Of a DNA stretch of 64,000 nucleotides, positions 42,777 through 52,319 are shown one piece after another. The stretch's first letter is position 1. Each line of letters starts with the position of its first letter. Made by a program: the position numbers and the translations under genes. Under the pieces are notes generated by a model that was given only the letters and a program-made list of their open reading frames with translations, made no database searches and was not told where the DNA came from. The stretch comes from Pandoraea terrigena (GTDB lineage Bacteria; Pseudomonadota; Gammaproteobacteria; Burkholderiales; Burkholderiaceae): NCBI RefSeq assembly GCF_902459705.1, contig NZ_CABPRU010000003.1, forward strand, positions 372,001 to 436,000, read 5' to 3'.

Positions 42777-43250
42777 ATGGCTGATTTTGATACCTGTTGG
42801 TCAATTCGCGTTTACTACGAGGACACGGACGCCGGAGGCGTCGTCTTCTACGCCAACTATCTGAAGTTCTTCGAACGGGCCCGTACCGAGTGGCTCCGTT
42901 CGCTGGGCATTGAGCAACTCGAGTTGGCCCGTCATACCGGCATGATTTTCATCGTTCGCGCGACCGCACTCGACTATCTGGCCCCTGCCCGGCTGGATGA
43001 TCATCTCACCGTCAAGAGCCGCATCGAGCGCATTGGCGGCGCCTCCGTCGATTTTCACCAGGAAGCCTGGCGAGACGCGCCGGACGGCAGCAGCGAACTG
43101 TTGGTGCGCGGCAGCATCAAAATCGGCTGCGTGGGGGCCGATACCCTGCGCCCGGGCAAGATTCCCATGAACGTGCGTCTCGCCATGCAATCGGCCGCCA
43201 AGGTGGCCACCGCCGCAGCGGGCGAGCCTGCCCGTCCCGCAGCCGCCTGA
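42777..43250 (+). CDS. ybgC: Tol-Pal system-associated acyl-CoA thioesterase
   Basis: 157 residues, 4HBT hotdog fold: IRVYYEDTDAGGVVFYANYLKFFERARTEW spans the active-site Asp and the first helix. YbgC hydrolyses acyl-CoA/ACP thioesters and links the Tol-Pal operon to phospholipid synthesis. The C-terminal 20 residues are Ala/Pro-rich. First gene of the seven-gene operon; tolQ starts 39 bp after it. An in-frame ATG at 42768 is an alternative start. Confidence 0.93.
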   Translation: MADFDTCWSIRVYYEDTDAGGVVFYANYLKFFERARTEWLRSLGIEQLELARHTGMIFIVRATALDYLAPARLDDHLTVKSRIERIGGASVDFHQEAWRDAPDGSSELLVRGSIKIGCVGADTLRPGKIPMNVRLAMQSAAKVATAAAGEPARPAAA

Positions 43251-43289
43251 AGCCAACGACAAGAACTCCGGTCAGTCAATAACCACACC

Positions 43290-43964
43290 ATGCCCGATCA
43301 AGACCTTTCCATCATTTCGCTGGTCCTGCATGCCAGCGTGCTCGCCCAGGCCGTCATGGGCCTGCTGCTGCTGCTCTCGCTGCTCTCGTGGACGCACATC
43401 TTCCGCAAGATCTTCGCGATTCGCCGCGCCCGCGCCCAGACCGAGCGCTTCGAGCGCGACTTCTGGTCGGGTGGCGATCTTCAGGCGCTCTATCAAAGCG
43501 CCCTGAACAACCGGCATCAGACGGGCGCGCTCGAGCGCATCTTCGAATCGGGCATGCGGGAATACATCAAGGCGAGCGAGAAGGGTCTGCACGATCCGAA
43601 TGCCATTCTGGACGGCGCGCGTCGTGCCATGCGCGCCTGTTATCAACGCGAAATGGACTCGCTCGAAGCCAATCTGCCCTTCCTCGCATCGGTCGGTTCG
43701 GTCAGCCCGTACATTGGTTTGTTCGGTACGGTGTGGGGTATCATGAACGCTTTCCGCGGCCTGTCGAACGTGCAACAAGCCACGCTCGCCAATGTAGCGC
43801 CGGGCATCGCGGAAGCGCTGGTGGCCACGGCCATCGGTCTGTTCGCCGCTATCCCTGCCGTGGTTGCCTACAACCGCTTCGCCAACGACATCGACCGGCT
43901 GTCGATCCGCTTCGAAAGCTTCGTCGAAGAATTCTCCAACATCCTGCAACGGCAGATTCACTAA
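43290..43964 (+). CDS. tolQ: TolQ, inner-membrane motor subunit
   Basis: 224 residues with three membrane helices: near residues 12-35 (ASVLAQAVMGLLLLLSLLSW), 130-150 (SVGSVSPYIGLFGTVWGI) and 165-190 (VAPGIAEALVATAIGLFAAIPAVVAYN). MotA/TolQ/ExbB family. With TolR it forms the proton channel that energises TolA for outer-membrane constriction at division. Typical length and operon position. Confidence 0.96.
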   Translation: MPDQDLSIISLVLHASVLAQAVMGLLLLLSLLSWTHIFRKIFAIRRARAQTERFERDFWSGGDLQALYQSALNNRHQTGALERIFESGMREYIKASEKGLHDPNAILDGARRAMRACYQREMDSLEANLPFLASVGSVSPYIGLFGTVWGIMNAFRGLSNVQQATLANVAPGIAEALVATAIGLFAAIPAVVAYNRFANDIDRLSIRFESFVEEFSNILQRQIH

Positions 43965-43985
43965 GCACTCCGGGAGCGCCGAGAC

Positions 43986-44420
43986 ATGGCAGGTTCTATG
44001 CGCAACGCTCGCCGCGGCCGTCGCGCCATGGCGGACATCAACGTCGTACCCTACATCGACGTGATGCTGGTGCTACTCGTCATCTTCATGGTGGCTGCGC
44101 CGCTCGTCGCACCGTCGATCGTCAATTTGCCGAGCGTCGCCAACGCGAGTCCGCAGCAGCAGACGCCGCCGGTGGTCGTCAACATCGAAGCCGATAACCG
44201 CATGCTGGTGCGCTACAAGGATGGTGAGAACACCATTGAGCAGCGCATGAGCGGGGGCGATCTGACCGGGTTCCTGCAAGGTCGTCAGGCCGCGAACCCG
44301 GATCAGCCGGTCGTCATTGCCGCCGACAAGTCGGTGCGCTATGAAATCGTCATGAACGTGATGTCCGATCTCAAGGCCCAGGGCGTCAAGCGCGTGGGCC
44401 TGCTCGTCAAGCAGAAATGA
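43986..44420 (+). CDS. tolR: TolR, inner-membrane motor subunit
   Basis: 144 residues. One membrane helix with the essential Asp in INVVPYIDVMLVLLVIFMV, then a periplasmic domain ending in AQGVKRVGLLVK. ExbD/TolR family; partner of TolQ. Its stop overlaps the tolA start as ATGA. Confidence 0.96.
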   Translation: MAGSMRNARRGRRAMADINVVPYIDVMLVLLVIFMVAAPLVAPSIVNLPSVANASPQQQTPPVVVNIEADNRMLVRYKDGENTIEQRMSGGDLTGFLQGRQAANPDQPVVIAADKSVRYEIVMNVMSDLKAQGVKRVGLLVKQK

Positions 44421-45466
44421 GCCGCACCGCAGCCCGCCCCGACCGTCCCCATCGCCCCATCGGCCCACGCCACGATGAGCGCGGCACCGGACGGGCATTT
44501 CTCCTCGCGCTGTTCATGCACGCGTTGCTGTTTGCGCTGCTCTTCTATGGCATGCGCTGGCAGAACAGTTCTCCCGCCGGTTCCGAGGCGGAGTTGTGGA
44601 CGCCCTCGGAAGTCGCCCAACCGACGCCCCCGACCGTGGTGACGCCGCCGCCGACGCCCGCCCCGCCCGCCGTGGCCGCGCCGACGCCGCCGGCCGAAGA
44701 CGCCGACATCGCCCTCCAGCAGAAAAAGCGCAAACAGGAGCAGCAAGCCGCCGAGCAGGCCCGCCTGCTCGAGGCGCAGCAGGAGAAGGCGCGCCAGGAA
44801 GCCCTCAAGCAGAAGCAACTTGCCGAGCAGCAGGCCGCGGCCGAGCTTGCCCGCAAGAAGGCGGCGGAGGAAGCCGCCCATCAGCAGAAGCTGGCCGATC
44901 AGAAGAAGGCTGACGAGGTGAAGCGTCAGAAGGATGAGGCTGCGAAGAAGGCCGAACAGTTGAAGCAGCAGCAACTGGCCGATGCGCAGAAGAAGGCGGA
45001 CGCCGAGAAGAAGGCTGAGCAAGACAAGGCGGCCAAGGCCAAGGCCGCGAAGGAAGCGGCAGCGCAAAAGGCGGCCGACGCTGCGCGCGCCGAGCGTCTG
45101 GCGGCATTGCGCGGGATGGCCGGCGGCACAGCGGGCGCGACCGGCAACGGTCTGGGCTCGCAGGCGGGCGGTACCGGCTCGGGCGCGGGCGGCACGGCGT
45201 CGGCGGGCTATGCCGATCGCGTGCGCGCGAAGGTCAAGCCCAACATCGCCTATGGTGGCGACACCGCGGGCAATCCCACGGCCGTCGTCTCGGTGCGCCT
45301 CGCCCCGGACGGCAGCGTACTGTCGATGCAGCTGGTCAAATCGAGCGGCAATCCCGCCTGGGATGCCGCCGTGCAGTCCGCCATCACCAAGTCCGACCCC
45401 TTGCCACGCGACACCAATGGCAAAGCCCCCCCGAGCGTCAACCTGCGCTTTAGCCCCAAAGGCTGA
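44417..45466 (+). CDS. tolA: TolA, periplasm-spanning energy transducer
   Basis: 349 residues: a short cytoplasmic N-terminus, one membrane helix (FLLALFMHALLFALLFYGM, about 33-51), and a Pro-rich hinge (about 70-95). A long Lys/Ala/Glu/Gln helix follows (about 98-225, with AAEQARLLEAQQEKA-type repeats), then a Gly linker, and a globular TonB-like C-terminal domain (about 255-349, GGDTAGNPTAVVSVRLAPDG). The helical arm reaches across the periplasm to TolB and Pal. Confidence 0.95.
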   Translation: MSRTAARPDRPHRPIGPRHDERGTGRAFLLALFMHALLFALLFYGMRWQNSSPAGSEAELWTPSEVAQPTPPTVVTPPPTPAPPAVAAPTPPAEDADIALQQKKRKQEQQAAEQARLLEAQQEKARQEALKQKQLAEQQAAAELARKKAAEEAAHQQKLADQKKADEVKRQKDEAAKKAEQLKQQQLADAQKKADAEKKAEQDKAAKAKAAKEAAAQKAADAARAERLAALRGMAGGTAGATGNGLGSQAGGTGSGAGGTASAGYADRVRAKVKPNIAYGGDTAGNPTAVVSVRLAPDGSVLSMQLVKSSGNPAWDAAVQSAITKSDPLPRDTNGKAPPSVNLRFSPKG

Positions 45467-45567
45467 GTGTGTTGTCAAACGGGAACGAAAACCGAGCGAC
45501 GCGAGTCCATTTTCATCCGAGTGTGGTAAAAATGGCGCTTGCAACGCGTAACTGACCAATCGAACGC

Positions 45568-46860
45568 ATGCGAATTTCCAGTCAATATGCATGGCGTGCG
45601 CTGGTGGCCACCTGGCTCACCGCAGCGTGCACGATCGCCCATGCGCAGACGCCGCTGACCGTTGACATTACGGGCGTCGGCACCAATCGTTACCCGATCG
45701 CCGTGTCCAACTTCAAGGGCGCCGCGCCGACGGACATCGTGTCTGTCGTGAAGGCCGACCTGACCAACAGCGGGCGCTTCAATCAGATCGACACGGGCGG
45801 CACCGCTGTGGGCGTGGACGATTCGGTCGATCTCGGTACCTGGCGCGCCAAGGGGGCGAACGCCTTCGTCTCGGGCACGATCGTCCCGGCAGGCAACGGC
45901 AACTTCCAGGTCAGCTTCCGCCTGTACGATGCCGTGAACGGACAGCCGCTCGGCGGCCTGGCCCTTACCGCGTCTGCGGCGAACCTGCGCCTGACGGCGC
46001 ACAAGATTGCCGACTACATCTACCAGAAGCTGCTGGGCGACCGCGGTGTGTTCGCCACGCGTCTGTCCTACGTCTTGCATAGCGGCAACCGCTACCAGTT
46101 GCAGATTTCGGATTCTGACGGCCAGGATGCGCGCGTTGCGCTCAACAGCCGGGAGCCGATCATCTCGCCGGCCTGGTCGCCGGATGGCACGAAGGTCGCC
46201 TACGTCTCGTTCGAGAAACGCAAGCCGGTCGTGTACATCCACGATCTGCCCACAGGCCGTCGTATCGTGCTGGCCAACGAGAAGGGCAACAACTCGGCCC
46301 CTTCGTGGTCGCCGGACGGCAGCAAGCTCGCCGTGGCCCTCTCGCGCGACGGCAACACGCAGATCTATCAGGTCAACGCCAGTGGCGGTGGCCTCAAGCG
46401 GCTGTCGCGCAGCGGCGCGATCGACACCGAACCGCAGTATTCGCCGGACGGCAAATGGATCTACTTCACGAGCGATCGTGGGGGTGGTCCGCAAATCTAC
46501 AAAATGCCGGCCGGTGGCGAAGGGGCAGGCGCTGCGCAGCGCGTGACCTTCAAGGGGAGTTACAACGTCAGCCCGCGAATCAGTCCCGATGGCAAGTTGC
46601 TCGCGTTCATTGCGCGTCAAGGCGGCGGATTCAAGCTGTGCGTGCAGGATATGAGTACTGGCGATGTTACGGCTCTGACCGACACCAGCCACGACGAGTC
46701 ACCGAGTTTTGCCGCAAACGGCAAGTACATTCTTTATGCAACGCAGTCGGGGGGCCGAAAGGTTCTCGCGGCAGTCTCGGTGGACGGGCAAACCCGGCAG
46801 ATTCTTCAGGTTCGGGGAGGGGAAGTTCGCGAACCCTCCTGGGGCCCTTTCATGCAATAA
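45568..46860 (+). CDS. tolB: TolB, periplasmic beta-propeller protein
   Basis: 430 residues: a signal peptide (cleavage after AHA, near residue 26), an N-terminal TolB domain (about 27-165), and a six-bladed propeller with repeated PxWSPDG/PxFSPDG elements ([56 protein letters not shown]). Binds Pal and TolA. The C-terminus [11 protein letters not shown] is typical. Pal follows after 30 bp. Confidence 0.96.
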   Translation: MRISSQYAWRALVATWLTAACTIAHAQTPLTVDITGVGTNRYPIAVSNFKGAAPTDIVSVVKADLTNSGRFNQIDTGGTAVGVDDSVDLGTWRAKGANAFVSGTIVPAGNGNFQVSFRLYDAVNGQPLGGLALTASAANLRLTAHKIADYIYQKLLGDRGVFATRLSYVLHSGNRYQLQISDSDGQDARVALNSREPIISPAWSPDGTKVAYVSFEKRKPVVYIHDLPTGRRIVLANEKGNNSAPSWSPDGSKLAVALSRDGNTQIYQVNASGGGLKRLSRSGAIDTEPQYSPDGKWIYFTSDRGGGPQIYKMPAGGEGAGAAQRVTFKGSYNVSPRISPDGKLLAFIARQGGGFKLCVQDMSTGDVTALTDTSHDESPSFAANGKYILYATQSGGRKVLAAVSVDGQTRQILQVRGGEVREPSWGPFMQ

Positions 46861-46890
46861 CATCAACAGCATCATCAATCGGAGGCTCAA

Positions 46891-47388
46891 ATGAGTTCCC
46901 TGCTTCGTAACATCCTCGCCATCTCTTCGCTGGCCGCTCTGGCCGCTTGCTCGTCGGGCGTGAAGCTCGACGACCAGGCTAACGCCAACAAGGGTCAAGC
47001 CACGGACGCCCGCGCTGTCGCTCCCGTCGACGCCTCGGCTGACGAACTGAACAACCCGAACGGCCCGCTCGCCAAGCGCAGCGTGTACTTCGGCTTCGAC
47101 CAGTACAGCGTCGATGCACAGTACACCCCGATGCTCCAGGCACACGCCGCCTTCCTGAACAAGTATTCGCAGCGTCACGTGCTGGTGCAGGGCAACACCG
47201 ACCCGCGCGGCACGAGCGAGTACAACCTGGCGCTGGGCCAGAAGCGTGCCGAGGCTGTCGTGAAGGCCATGTCGGCACTGGGCGCCAACACCAACCAGAT
47301 GGAAGCCGTTTCGCTGGGCAAGGAAAAGGCCACGGGTACGGACGAGGCGAGCTGGGCCCAGGACCGTCGCGCCGATCTGGCTTATTGA
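46891..47388 (+). CDS. pal: Pal, peptidoglycan-associated lipoprotein
   Basis: 165 residues. Lipoprotein signal with lipobox LAAC (Cys20), an Ala/Asp-rich linker, and an OmpA-like peptidoglycan-binding domain from about 60 (VYFGFDQYSVD, VLVQGNTDPRGTSEYNLALG with the conserved Asp and Arg, and QKRAEAVVKAM). Anchored in the outer membrane; partner of TolB. Confidence 0.97.
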   Translation: MSSLLRNILAISSLAALAACSSGVKLDDQANANKGQATDARAVAPVDASADELNNPNGPLAKRSVYFGFDQYSVDAQYTPMLQAHAAFLNKYSQRHVLVQGNTDPRGTSEYNLALGQKRAEAVVKAMSALGANTNQMEAVSLGKEKATGTDEASWAQDRRADLAY

Positions 47389-47398
47389 TTGAATCGTC

Positions 47399-48142
47399 AT
47401 GACGTCTCGTTTGCTTAAAAACATGATCTGCGCGGTGACGCTCGGCACTGCGGTGCTGAGCCCGCTGGCGCATGCCGGATTGTTCGATGACGACGAGGCG
47501 CGTAAAGCGATCCTCGATATCCGCAGCCGTCTGGATTCGGACAAGCAGCGGATCGAAGGGCTCACGCGCAACGTGCTGGATTTGAACAATCAGATTCAGC
47601 AGTTGCAGCGTGATCTGGCCGACCAGCGCGGTCAGAACGAAGATCTGAAAAACCAGCTTGCGAACCTGCAACAGAGTCAAAAGGATTTCTACAACGACCT
47701 CGATGGTCGCCTGAAGAAATTCGAACCACAGCAGATGACCGTCGGCGGCGTGACCGGCACCGTCCAACCGGGCGAGAAGGATATCTTTGACGCCGCGCTG
47801 ACGAAATTCCGCAATGGTGACTACAGGGGTGCGCAGACGGCATTCCGGACCTTCTCGGCCAAGTATCCCGACAGCCCGTATCAACCCGAAGCGCAGTTCT
47901 GGCTTGGCAATGCGCAGTACGCCAACAAAGATCTGAAGGGGTCGACCGCGACGCTGCAGGGGATCGTGACGAAGTATCCGACGAGCCCGAAGGCTGCCGA
48001 GGCGATGCTGGCGATTGCCAGCAACCAGGCGGAATCCGGGCAGATTGCAGCAGCGAAGAAAACGTTGCACGATTTGATGGCCAAGTATCCGGACAGCGAA
48101 TCGGCAGCGGAGGCCAAGAAGCGTGCGGCCAAGCTGAAGTAA
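47399..48142 (+). CDS. cpoB: CpoB/YbgF, Tol-Pal-associated periplasmic protein
   Basis: 247 residues: signal peptide (cleavage near SPLAHAG), coiled-coil trimerisation segment (about 38-100, RLDSDKQRIEGLTRNVLDL), a short linker, and a TPR domain (about 128-245, FDAALTKFRNGDYRGAQTAF, YPDSPYQPEAQFWLG, YPTSPKAAEAMLAIA). Coordinates outer-membrane constriction with PBP1b in E. coli. Last gene of the tol-pal operon; the terminator follows 53 bp later. Confidence 0.93.
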   Translation: MTSRLLKNMICAVTLGTAVLSPLAHAGLFDDDEARKAILDIRSRLDSDKQRIEGLTRNVLDLNNQIQQLQRDLADQRGQNEDLKNQLANLQQSQKDFYNDLDGRLKKFEPQQMTVGGVTGTVQPGEKDIFDAALTKFRNGDYRGAQTAFRTFSAKYPDSPYQPEAQFWLGNAQYANKDLKGSTATLQGIVTKYPTSPKAAEAMLAIASNQAESGQIAAAKKTLHDLMAKYPDSESAAEAKKRAAKLK

Positions 48143-48194
48143 GACGCCCCACGGGAGACTGTGCGAACCTGCCCTCCGTGAGACGTCACTCGTC

Positions 48195-48232
48195 AAACGC
48201 ACAACGCCGCCTTTGGGCGGCGTTGTGCGTTT
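48195..48232 (+). terminator. Strong terminator of the tol-pal operon
   Basis: A 17-bp perfect stem (AAACGCACAACGCCGCC at 48195-48211 with its complement at 48216-48232) around a TTTG loop, ending in TTT. The A-run on the left also allows it to work in the other direction. Confidence 0.88.
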
Positions 48233-48416
48233 CCGGCATTGGCAACGTGCCCGGCACATCCAGGCTTTCCGGATGACTGCCGCGACCTCAAGTAGAATAC
48301 GGGCTTTGCAAGCGTTCAAAGCGCGGCACCCCCGATAACCACAACGTTGGCCACGCCCCGTGGCTCGCGACAACGAATTGAACGGCCGGGCACGGCCGCC
48401 ATCGCCTTCTCGCCTC

Positions 48417-49532
48417 ATGACCGACGTCGATCTCACCGCCCTCTCCCACACCGTGGTGTGGTTCACCTTTGCGCTGGCCTTTGTGTTTGGCGCTGTACTG
48501 CAGCGCACGCATTTCTGCACGATGGGCGCGCTATCCGACATCGTGAACATCGGTGATTGGAACCGCATGCGCATGTGGTTGCTCGCCATCGGTGTTGCGA
48601 CCATCGGCACGGGCGTGCTGGCATCGCAGGGCATCATCGATCCGGTCAAGGCGATTTACACGACGCCGCGCTTTACGTGGCTGTCGTATCTCGTCGGCGG
48701 CTGGCTGTTCGGTTTCGGCATGGTGCTGGCGTCCGGTTGCGGCAGCAAGACGCTGGTGCGCATTGGCGGCGGGAATCTGAAGTCGCTGCTGGTTTTCGTG
48801 ATGATCGGGTTGTCGGCCTACATGACGCTCAAGGGCCTGTTCGCCGTATTGCGCGTGACGGCCATCGATAGCGTGCAAACGACGTTTGCGACGTCGCAGG
48901 ATTTGCCGACGTTGTTAGGCGGCCTGTTTGGCGGCGACGTGCATCGCGCACAGCTCGTGCTCGGGTTGGCGATTGGCGGCGCGTTCGTGATTGCGGCGCT
49001 TGCGAGACGCGAATTCTGGACGTTCGACAATCTGCTGGGCGGCCTCGCCGTAGGGGCGATCATCGTGGCGCTGTGGTACGTCTCGGGCAAGCTCGGATAC
49101 GTTGCCGAGAATCCGAATACGCTGGAGGAGAGTTTTGTCGCAACGAATTCCGGGAAGATGGAAGCGCTGTCGTTCGTCTCGCCGCTGGCCTACACGATGT
49201 ATTGGCTGATGATGTGGAGCGACACGAGCAACGTCGTCACCCTGGGCATTGCCAGCGTGTTGGGCGTCGTTGCCGGGTCGTTCGTCTACGCGCTGGCGTC
49301 GCGCAATTTCCGCTGGGAAGGTTTTCAGGGCACGGAAGACACCGCGAATCACATGGCAGGTGGCGTGCTGATGGGTTTCGGTGGCGTGACGGCGCTGGGT
49401 TGCACGGTGGGCCAGGGATTGTCGGGCGTGTCGACGCTGGCGCTGGGTTCGTTCCTCGCGACGGTGGCAATTCTCGTGGGCGGCGTCTGCGCATTCAAGT
49501 ACCAGATGTGGCGCATTGAGCGCAGTGTTTGA
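48417..49532 (+). CDS. YeeE/YedE family membrane protein (sulfur-compound transporter-like)
   Basis: 371 residues, nine to ten membrane helices in two similar halves. Conserved Cys residues sit in RTHFCTMGALSDI, ASGCGSKTLVR and ALGCTVGQGLSGVS, the positions that carry thiosulfate or hydropersulfide in TsuA/YeeE. The chosen ATG starts MTDVDLTALSHTVVWF; an upstream GTG-like extension to 48360 is Arg/Pro-rich and unlikely. No TusA-like gene follows, though many family members pair with one. Substrate probably a reduced sulfur compound. Confidence 0.85.
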   Translation: MTDVDLTALSHTVVWFTFALAFVFGAVLQRTHFCTMGALSDIVNIGDWNRMRMWLLAIGVATIGTGVLASQGIIDPVKAIYTTPRFTWLSYLVGGWLFGFGMVLASGCGSKTLVRIGGGNLKSLLVFVMIGLSAYMTLKGLFAVLRVTAIDSVQTTFATSQDLPTLLGGLFGGDVHRAQLVLGLAIGGAFVIAALARREFWTFDNLLGGLAVGAIIVALWYVSGKLGYVAENPNTLEESFVATNSGKMEALSFVSPLAYTMYWLMMWSDTSNVVTLGIASVLGVVAGSFVYALASRNFRWEGFQGTEDTANHMAGGVLMGFGGVTALGCTVGQGLSGVSTLALGSFLATVAILVGGVCAFKYQMWRIERSV

Positions 49533-49595
49533 GCGCAATTCGCACGCATATGCGCGGAATGGCGCCGAAACGGACACATCCACGCCACGCTGGTC

Positions 49596-49625
49596 TTGAC
49601 ACTATGGTGACGGCGTCGCTATAAT
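49596..49625 (+). promoter_or_regulatory. Consensus sigma-70 promoter of tRNA-Lys
   Basis: TTGACA (49596-49601) and TATAAT (49620-49625), both perfect, with an 18-bp spacer; transcription should begin about 7 bp before the tRNA 5' end. Confidence 0.88.
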
Positions 49626-49638
49626 CTTTTTCTTCGTT

Positions 49639-49714
49639 GGGTCGTTAGCTCAGTTGGTAGAGCAGCGGACTTTTAATCCGTTGGTCGCAGGTTCGAGTCC
49701 CGCACGGCCTACCA
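49639..49714 (+). tRNA. tRNA-Lys (anticodon TTT)
   Basis: 76 bases folding into a full cloverleaf: D arm with AGCTCAGTTGGTAGAGC, anticodon stem GCGGA/TCCGT with loop CTTTTAA (anticodon TTT), T arm with GGTTCGAGTCC, and encoded CCA at the 3' end. Position 1 pairs with 72 as G-T wobble. The 3' end of tRNA genes is a common integration site; a large co-directional block begins about 640 bp further on. Confidence 0.97.
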
Positions 49715-49722
49715 CGAATTCA

Positions 49723-49750
49723 GGGGCTTGCAGAGATGCAGGCCCCTTCT
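49723..49750 (+). terminator. Terminator after tRNA-Lys
   Basis: A 10-bp stem (49723-49732 with 49737-49746, one G-T pair) capped by a GAGA tetraloop and followed by TTCT, eight bases after the tRNA CCA. Confidence 0.72.
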
Positions 49751-50317
49751 CATTTGCTCCGCAAATTCCCTCTTGCTTCGCGCGGAGAAAACCGCGTGGC
49801 GCGTCTATTCCATCTCAATCGTCCCTGCCGCTAGGATTGTTATTTCAAAAGCGAAATTGCATTCGCCGCCATGCCTGTCCGTGAGGAACTGGCCTGACTG
49901 GTCCAGCCGCAAGGTCTCGACCGTCATCCGGACGTAGCGCTTCGTGAGGCTCGTGGATCGCCCTCACGTGGGTGAGCTCCATGACTGATTCGTCAATCAG
50001 ATCGAGCGCATCCTGTATCACTCGGCCCCTTCCCCGACCTACGGCCGCCGCGCAAGGCCTCTGCTGAACAAAGTCCCTCCCGCCGTGATCCATGCTCTCC
50101 ATCTTCCGGCGTTGTCGACTGGCCAACGGACAGTTGTCGGCCGCTGAGCGTTGTTTAACCCGTGCCGTTTTGTGCTGACTACCAGTTCATCACCAACTTT
50201 GAGCGTTTAACCCCGTCGATACATGTAGTGGCAAAAGCATCAAACTCGCCTCCGCCGATCATGACACGTGTGTGCTCATCCGGCGCGAAGTCCGCGAAAC
50301 GGGTGCTCAATCTGAAC
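49751..50317. other. Gene-poor junction between tRNA-Lys and the catabolic block
   Basis: No intact gene. A leftward frame at 49845-50126 and a second frame over the same bases contain protein-like stretches (IHEPHEALRP; a neighbouring frame reads VRMTVETLRLDQSGQFL). They may be a decayed fragment of a mobile-element or chromosomal gene broken by frameshifts; I cannot name the family. No integrase and no copy of the tRNA 3' end were found in this stretch. Confidence 0.4.
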
Positions 50318-50349
50318 AGGCGGGCCGCCGCGGTCGCGACGGCCCGCCT
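50318..50349 (-). terminator. Hairpin at the end of the catabolic operon
   Basis: AGGCGGGCCG (50318-50327) pairs with CGGCCCGCCT (50340-50349) over a 12-base loop, directly after the last stop codon (50351) of the leftward operon. The T-run is weak on the minus strand, but the position suits a terminator. Confidence 0.6.
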
Positions 50350-50350
50350 T

Positions 50351-51052
50351 TCATCGAGGTTTGCGCAGGAACTGCAGCGCACGTTTGTGCGCGAGGGCGG
50401 CCGCGCCCGCATGATAGGTCTCGCGCTCCCTGCAGTTGAAGCCATGCTCGGCGCCAGGATACGTGTGCACTTCGGCGTCGCGACCGGCAAAACGTTCGCG
50501 CAACGCGCCCGCGAGCGCAAGTGGCACATGCGAATCGCTTTCGCCGAAGTGGAATTGCATCGGTGCGACAATGCCCTCGCACTGGTCCAGCTGATGCTGG
50601 ATGCCACCACCGTAATACGAAACGCCGATATCGATCATCCGCTCGGCGGCGGCCGCGAAGGTCAACCAACCGCCGAAACAGAAGCCAACCGCACCGACCT
50701 TTCCTGTCACCTCCGGCAGCGCGCGCAGACGCTTCGCCGCCGCGCCGACATCGGCGACGGCGAGCGGCTTGTCGAGAGCCTCGTCGTAGAGCTGATTTGC
50801 ACGCACGCGATCCTCGCCGTGATAGCCGATCTCGAGGCGCGGCGCGATACGCCAGAACATGTCCGGTGCAAGCACAACGAAACCCTGCGCCGCATATTGC
50901 TCGACGACGCCGCGAATGTGCGCGTTGACACCGAAGATCTCCTGCAACACGAGAAGCCCCGGACCACGGCGCGCGGGCGGCAACGCGAGAAATCCTTGAA
51001 AACTTCCGCCATCGTACGCGTCGATGTCGATCCACGAAGTCGATAAACTCAT
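50351..51052 (-). CDS. Dienelactone hydrolase family protein
   Basis: 233 residues, alpha/beta hydrolase. The nucleophile is Cys125 in GFCFGG, with the conserved Glu of LQEIFGVN at 38 and the His of GAEHGFNC, as in carboxymethylenebutenolidases. Hydrolyses a lactone or related ester in the cytoplasm. Last gene of the long leftward operon; its ATG overlaps the stop of the binding-protein gene as ATGA. No chlorocatechol or muconate genes are nearby, so a different lactone is likely. Confidence 0.88.
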   Translation of the reverse strand: MSLSTSWIDIDAYDGGSFQGFLALPPARRGPGLLVLQEIFGVNAHIRGVVEQYAAQGFVVLAPDMFWRIAPRLEIGYHGEDRVRANQLYDEALDKPLAVADVGAAAKRLRALPEVTGKVGAVGFCFGGWLTFAAAAERMIDIGVSYYGGGIQHQLDQCEGIVAPMQFHFGESDSHVPLALAGALRERFAGRDAEVHTYPGAEHGFNCRERETYHAGAAALAHKRALQFLRKPR

Positions 51053-52191
51053 AACGTCACCATATCGAGAATTGTCTTCTTGCCACCTTTGTACGTGTAC
51101 AGCGTAATCACACCGTGCGACAGATCGCCGTGTGCATCGAACTTCGTCCGCCCGGTGACCCCCGCATAGTCCGTACTCGGCATCGCGGCGAGGATCTTGG
51201 CGGGATCGATCGAATTCGCGCGCTTCATTGCGTCGACGATCACGTACACTGCGTCATACGAGAACGGCGCGTAAATCTGGATCGGTTCGCCGAAGCGCTT
51301 CTCGTACTTCGCGGCGAAGGCCGCGCCTTGCGGCATTTTCTCCAGCGCTTCTCCCGCTTCCGAGCACACAACGTTATCAGCCGCTTCGCCTGCCAGCAAC
51401 GGCATTCTAGCCGTGCACATGCCGTCGCCGCCGAGAATCTTCGCGCGTAAGCCCAGTTGCCGCGCCTGACGCGCGAACGGACCGCCGGTCGGGTCCATTG
51501 CGCCTACCATGATCGCATCGGGATCTTCACCTTTGATCTTCGTGAGAATCGCGCGGAAGTCAATCGCCTTGTCGTTAGTCGCGTCGTGCGATAGCACCTT
51601 GATACCGAGCGCTTCGGCCGCTTTCTGGAACTGATTGGCGAGGCCCTCGCCGTACGCGGTCGAGTCGTCGACGATCGCGAGCGTTTTGACCTTCAGCGTT
51701 TCCGCAATATATTTCGCGAGCGCCGGACCCTGCTGTGCATCGGTGCCGACCATCCGGTACGACGTGCGGAAACCTTGCTGCGTATAGACCGGGTCGGTCG
51801 CCGACGGCGAGACCTGGACCAGACCGGCATCGCTATAGATTTTCGAAGCAGGAATTGTCGTTCCAGAGTTCAGATGGCCGACCACTCCAATCACGTTGTC
51901 GTCCACGAGCTTTTGCGCAACCTGCGTGGCCTGGCGCGGGTCGCCGGCATCGTCCTGACTATCGAGCTGCAGCGTGATCTTCTGACCGCCGATCACGAGT
52001 CCTTGCGCGTTGATTTCTTCGATCGCGAGGCGAGCGCCGTTTTCGTTGTCCTTGCCGACGTGTGCCATGCTGCCGGTCAGCGGCGCGACGCTGCCGATTT
52101 TCACGACGGTCTGCGCGTGCGCGACGGCCGCAGCCGTGCCCAACGAGAGCGACACCGCGACGCACCACACATTCATTTGCCTTGTTGCCAT
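51049..52191 (-). CDS. Branched-chain amino acid ABC transporter substrate-binding protein (LivK-like)
   Basis: 380 residues. A signal peptide ends near AVAHA; the mature protein starts TVVKIGSVAPLTGSMAHVGKD, the usual opening of family 4 (Liv-type) binding proteins, with GVVGHLNSGTTIPASKIY as ligand loop. The start at 52191 is preferred because GGAG lies 6 bases upstream; ATGs at 52203 and 52197 are too close to or upstream of it. No LivHMGF genes are in the window, although a polar-amino-acid importer without its own binding protein lies in the same operon. Confidence 0.88.
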   Translation of the reverse strand: MATRQMNVWCVAVSLSLGTAAAVAHAQTVVKIGSVAPLTGSMAHVGKDNENGARLAIEEINAQGLVIGGQKITLQLDSQDDAGDPRQATQVAQKLVDDNVIGVVGHLNSGTTIPASKIYSDAGLVQVSPSATDPVYTQQGFRTSYRMVGTDAQQGPALAKYIAETLKVKTLAIVDDSTAYGEGLANQFQKAAEALGIKVLSHDATNDKAIDFRAILTKIKGEDPDAIMVGAMDPTGGPFARQARQLGLRAKILGGDGMCTARMPLLAGEAADNVVCSEAGEALEKMPQGAAFAAKYEKRFGEPIQIYAPFSYDAVYVIVDAMKRANSIDPAKILAAMPSTDYAGVTGRTKFDAHGDLSHGVITLYTYKGGKKTILDMVTL

Positions 52192-52319
52192 ATTCATCTC
52201 CATCAGTTTTTGTTTGCTACGCGTAAAGGAAGGCCCCGCCGCGACGACAATGTGTGCGGATTTGCGCCCGAGGAATGCCGCTCCCTACCGGAGCGGCGAA
52301 ATCGAATTCGTTGCGATAC

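Noticed and set aside
49845-50126. Possible transposase fragment next to tRNA-Lys
   Set aside because: The IHEPHEALRP stretch recalls the end of some integrase cores, but no DDE residues, terminal repeats or longer similarity can be seen, so no element is called.
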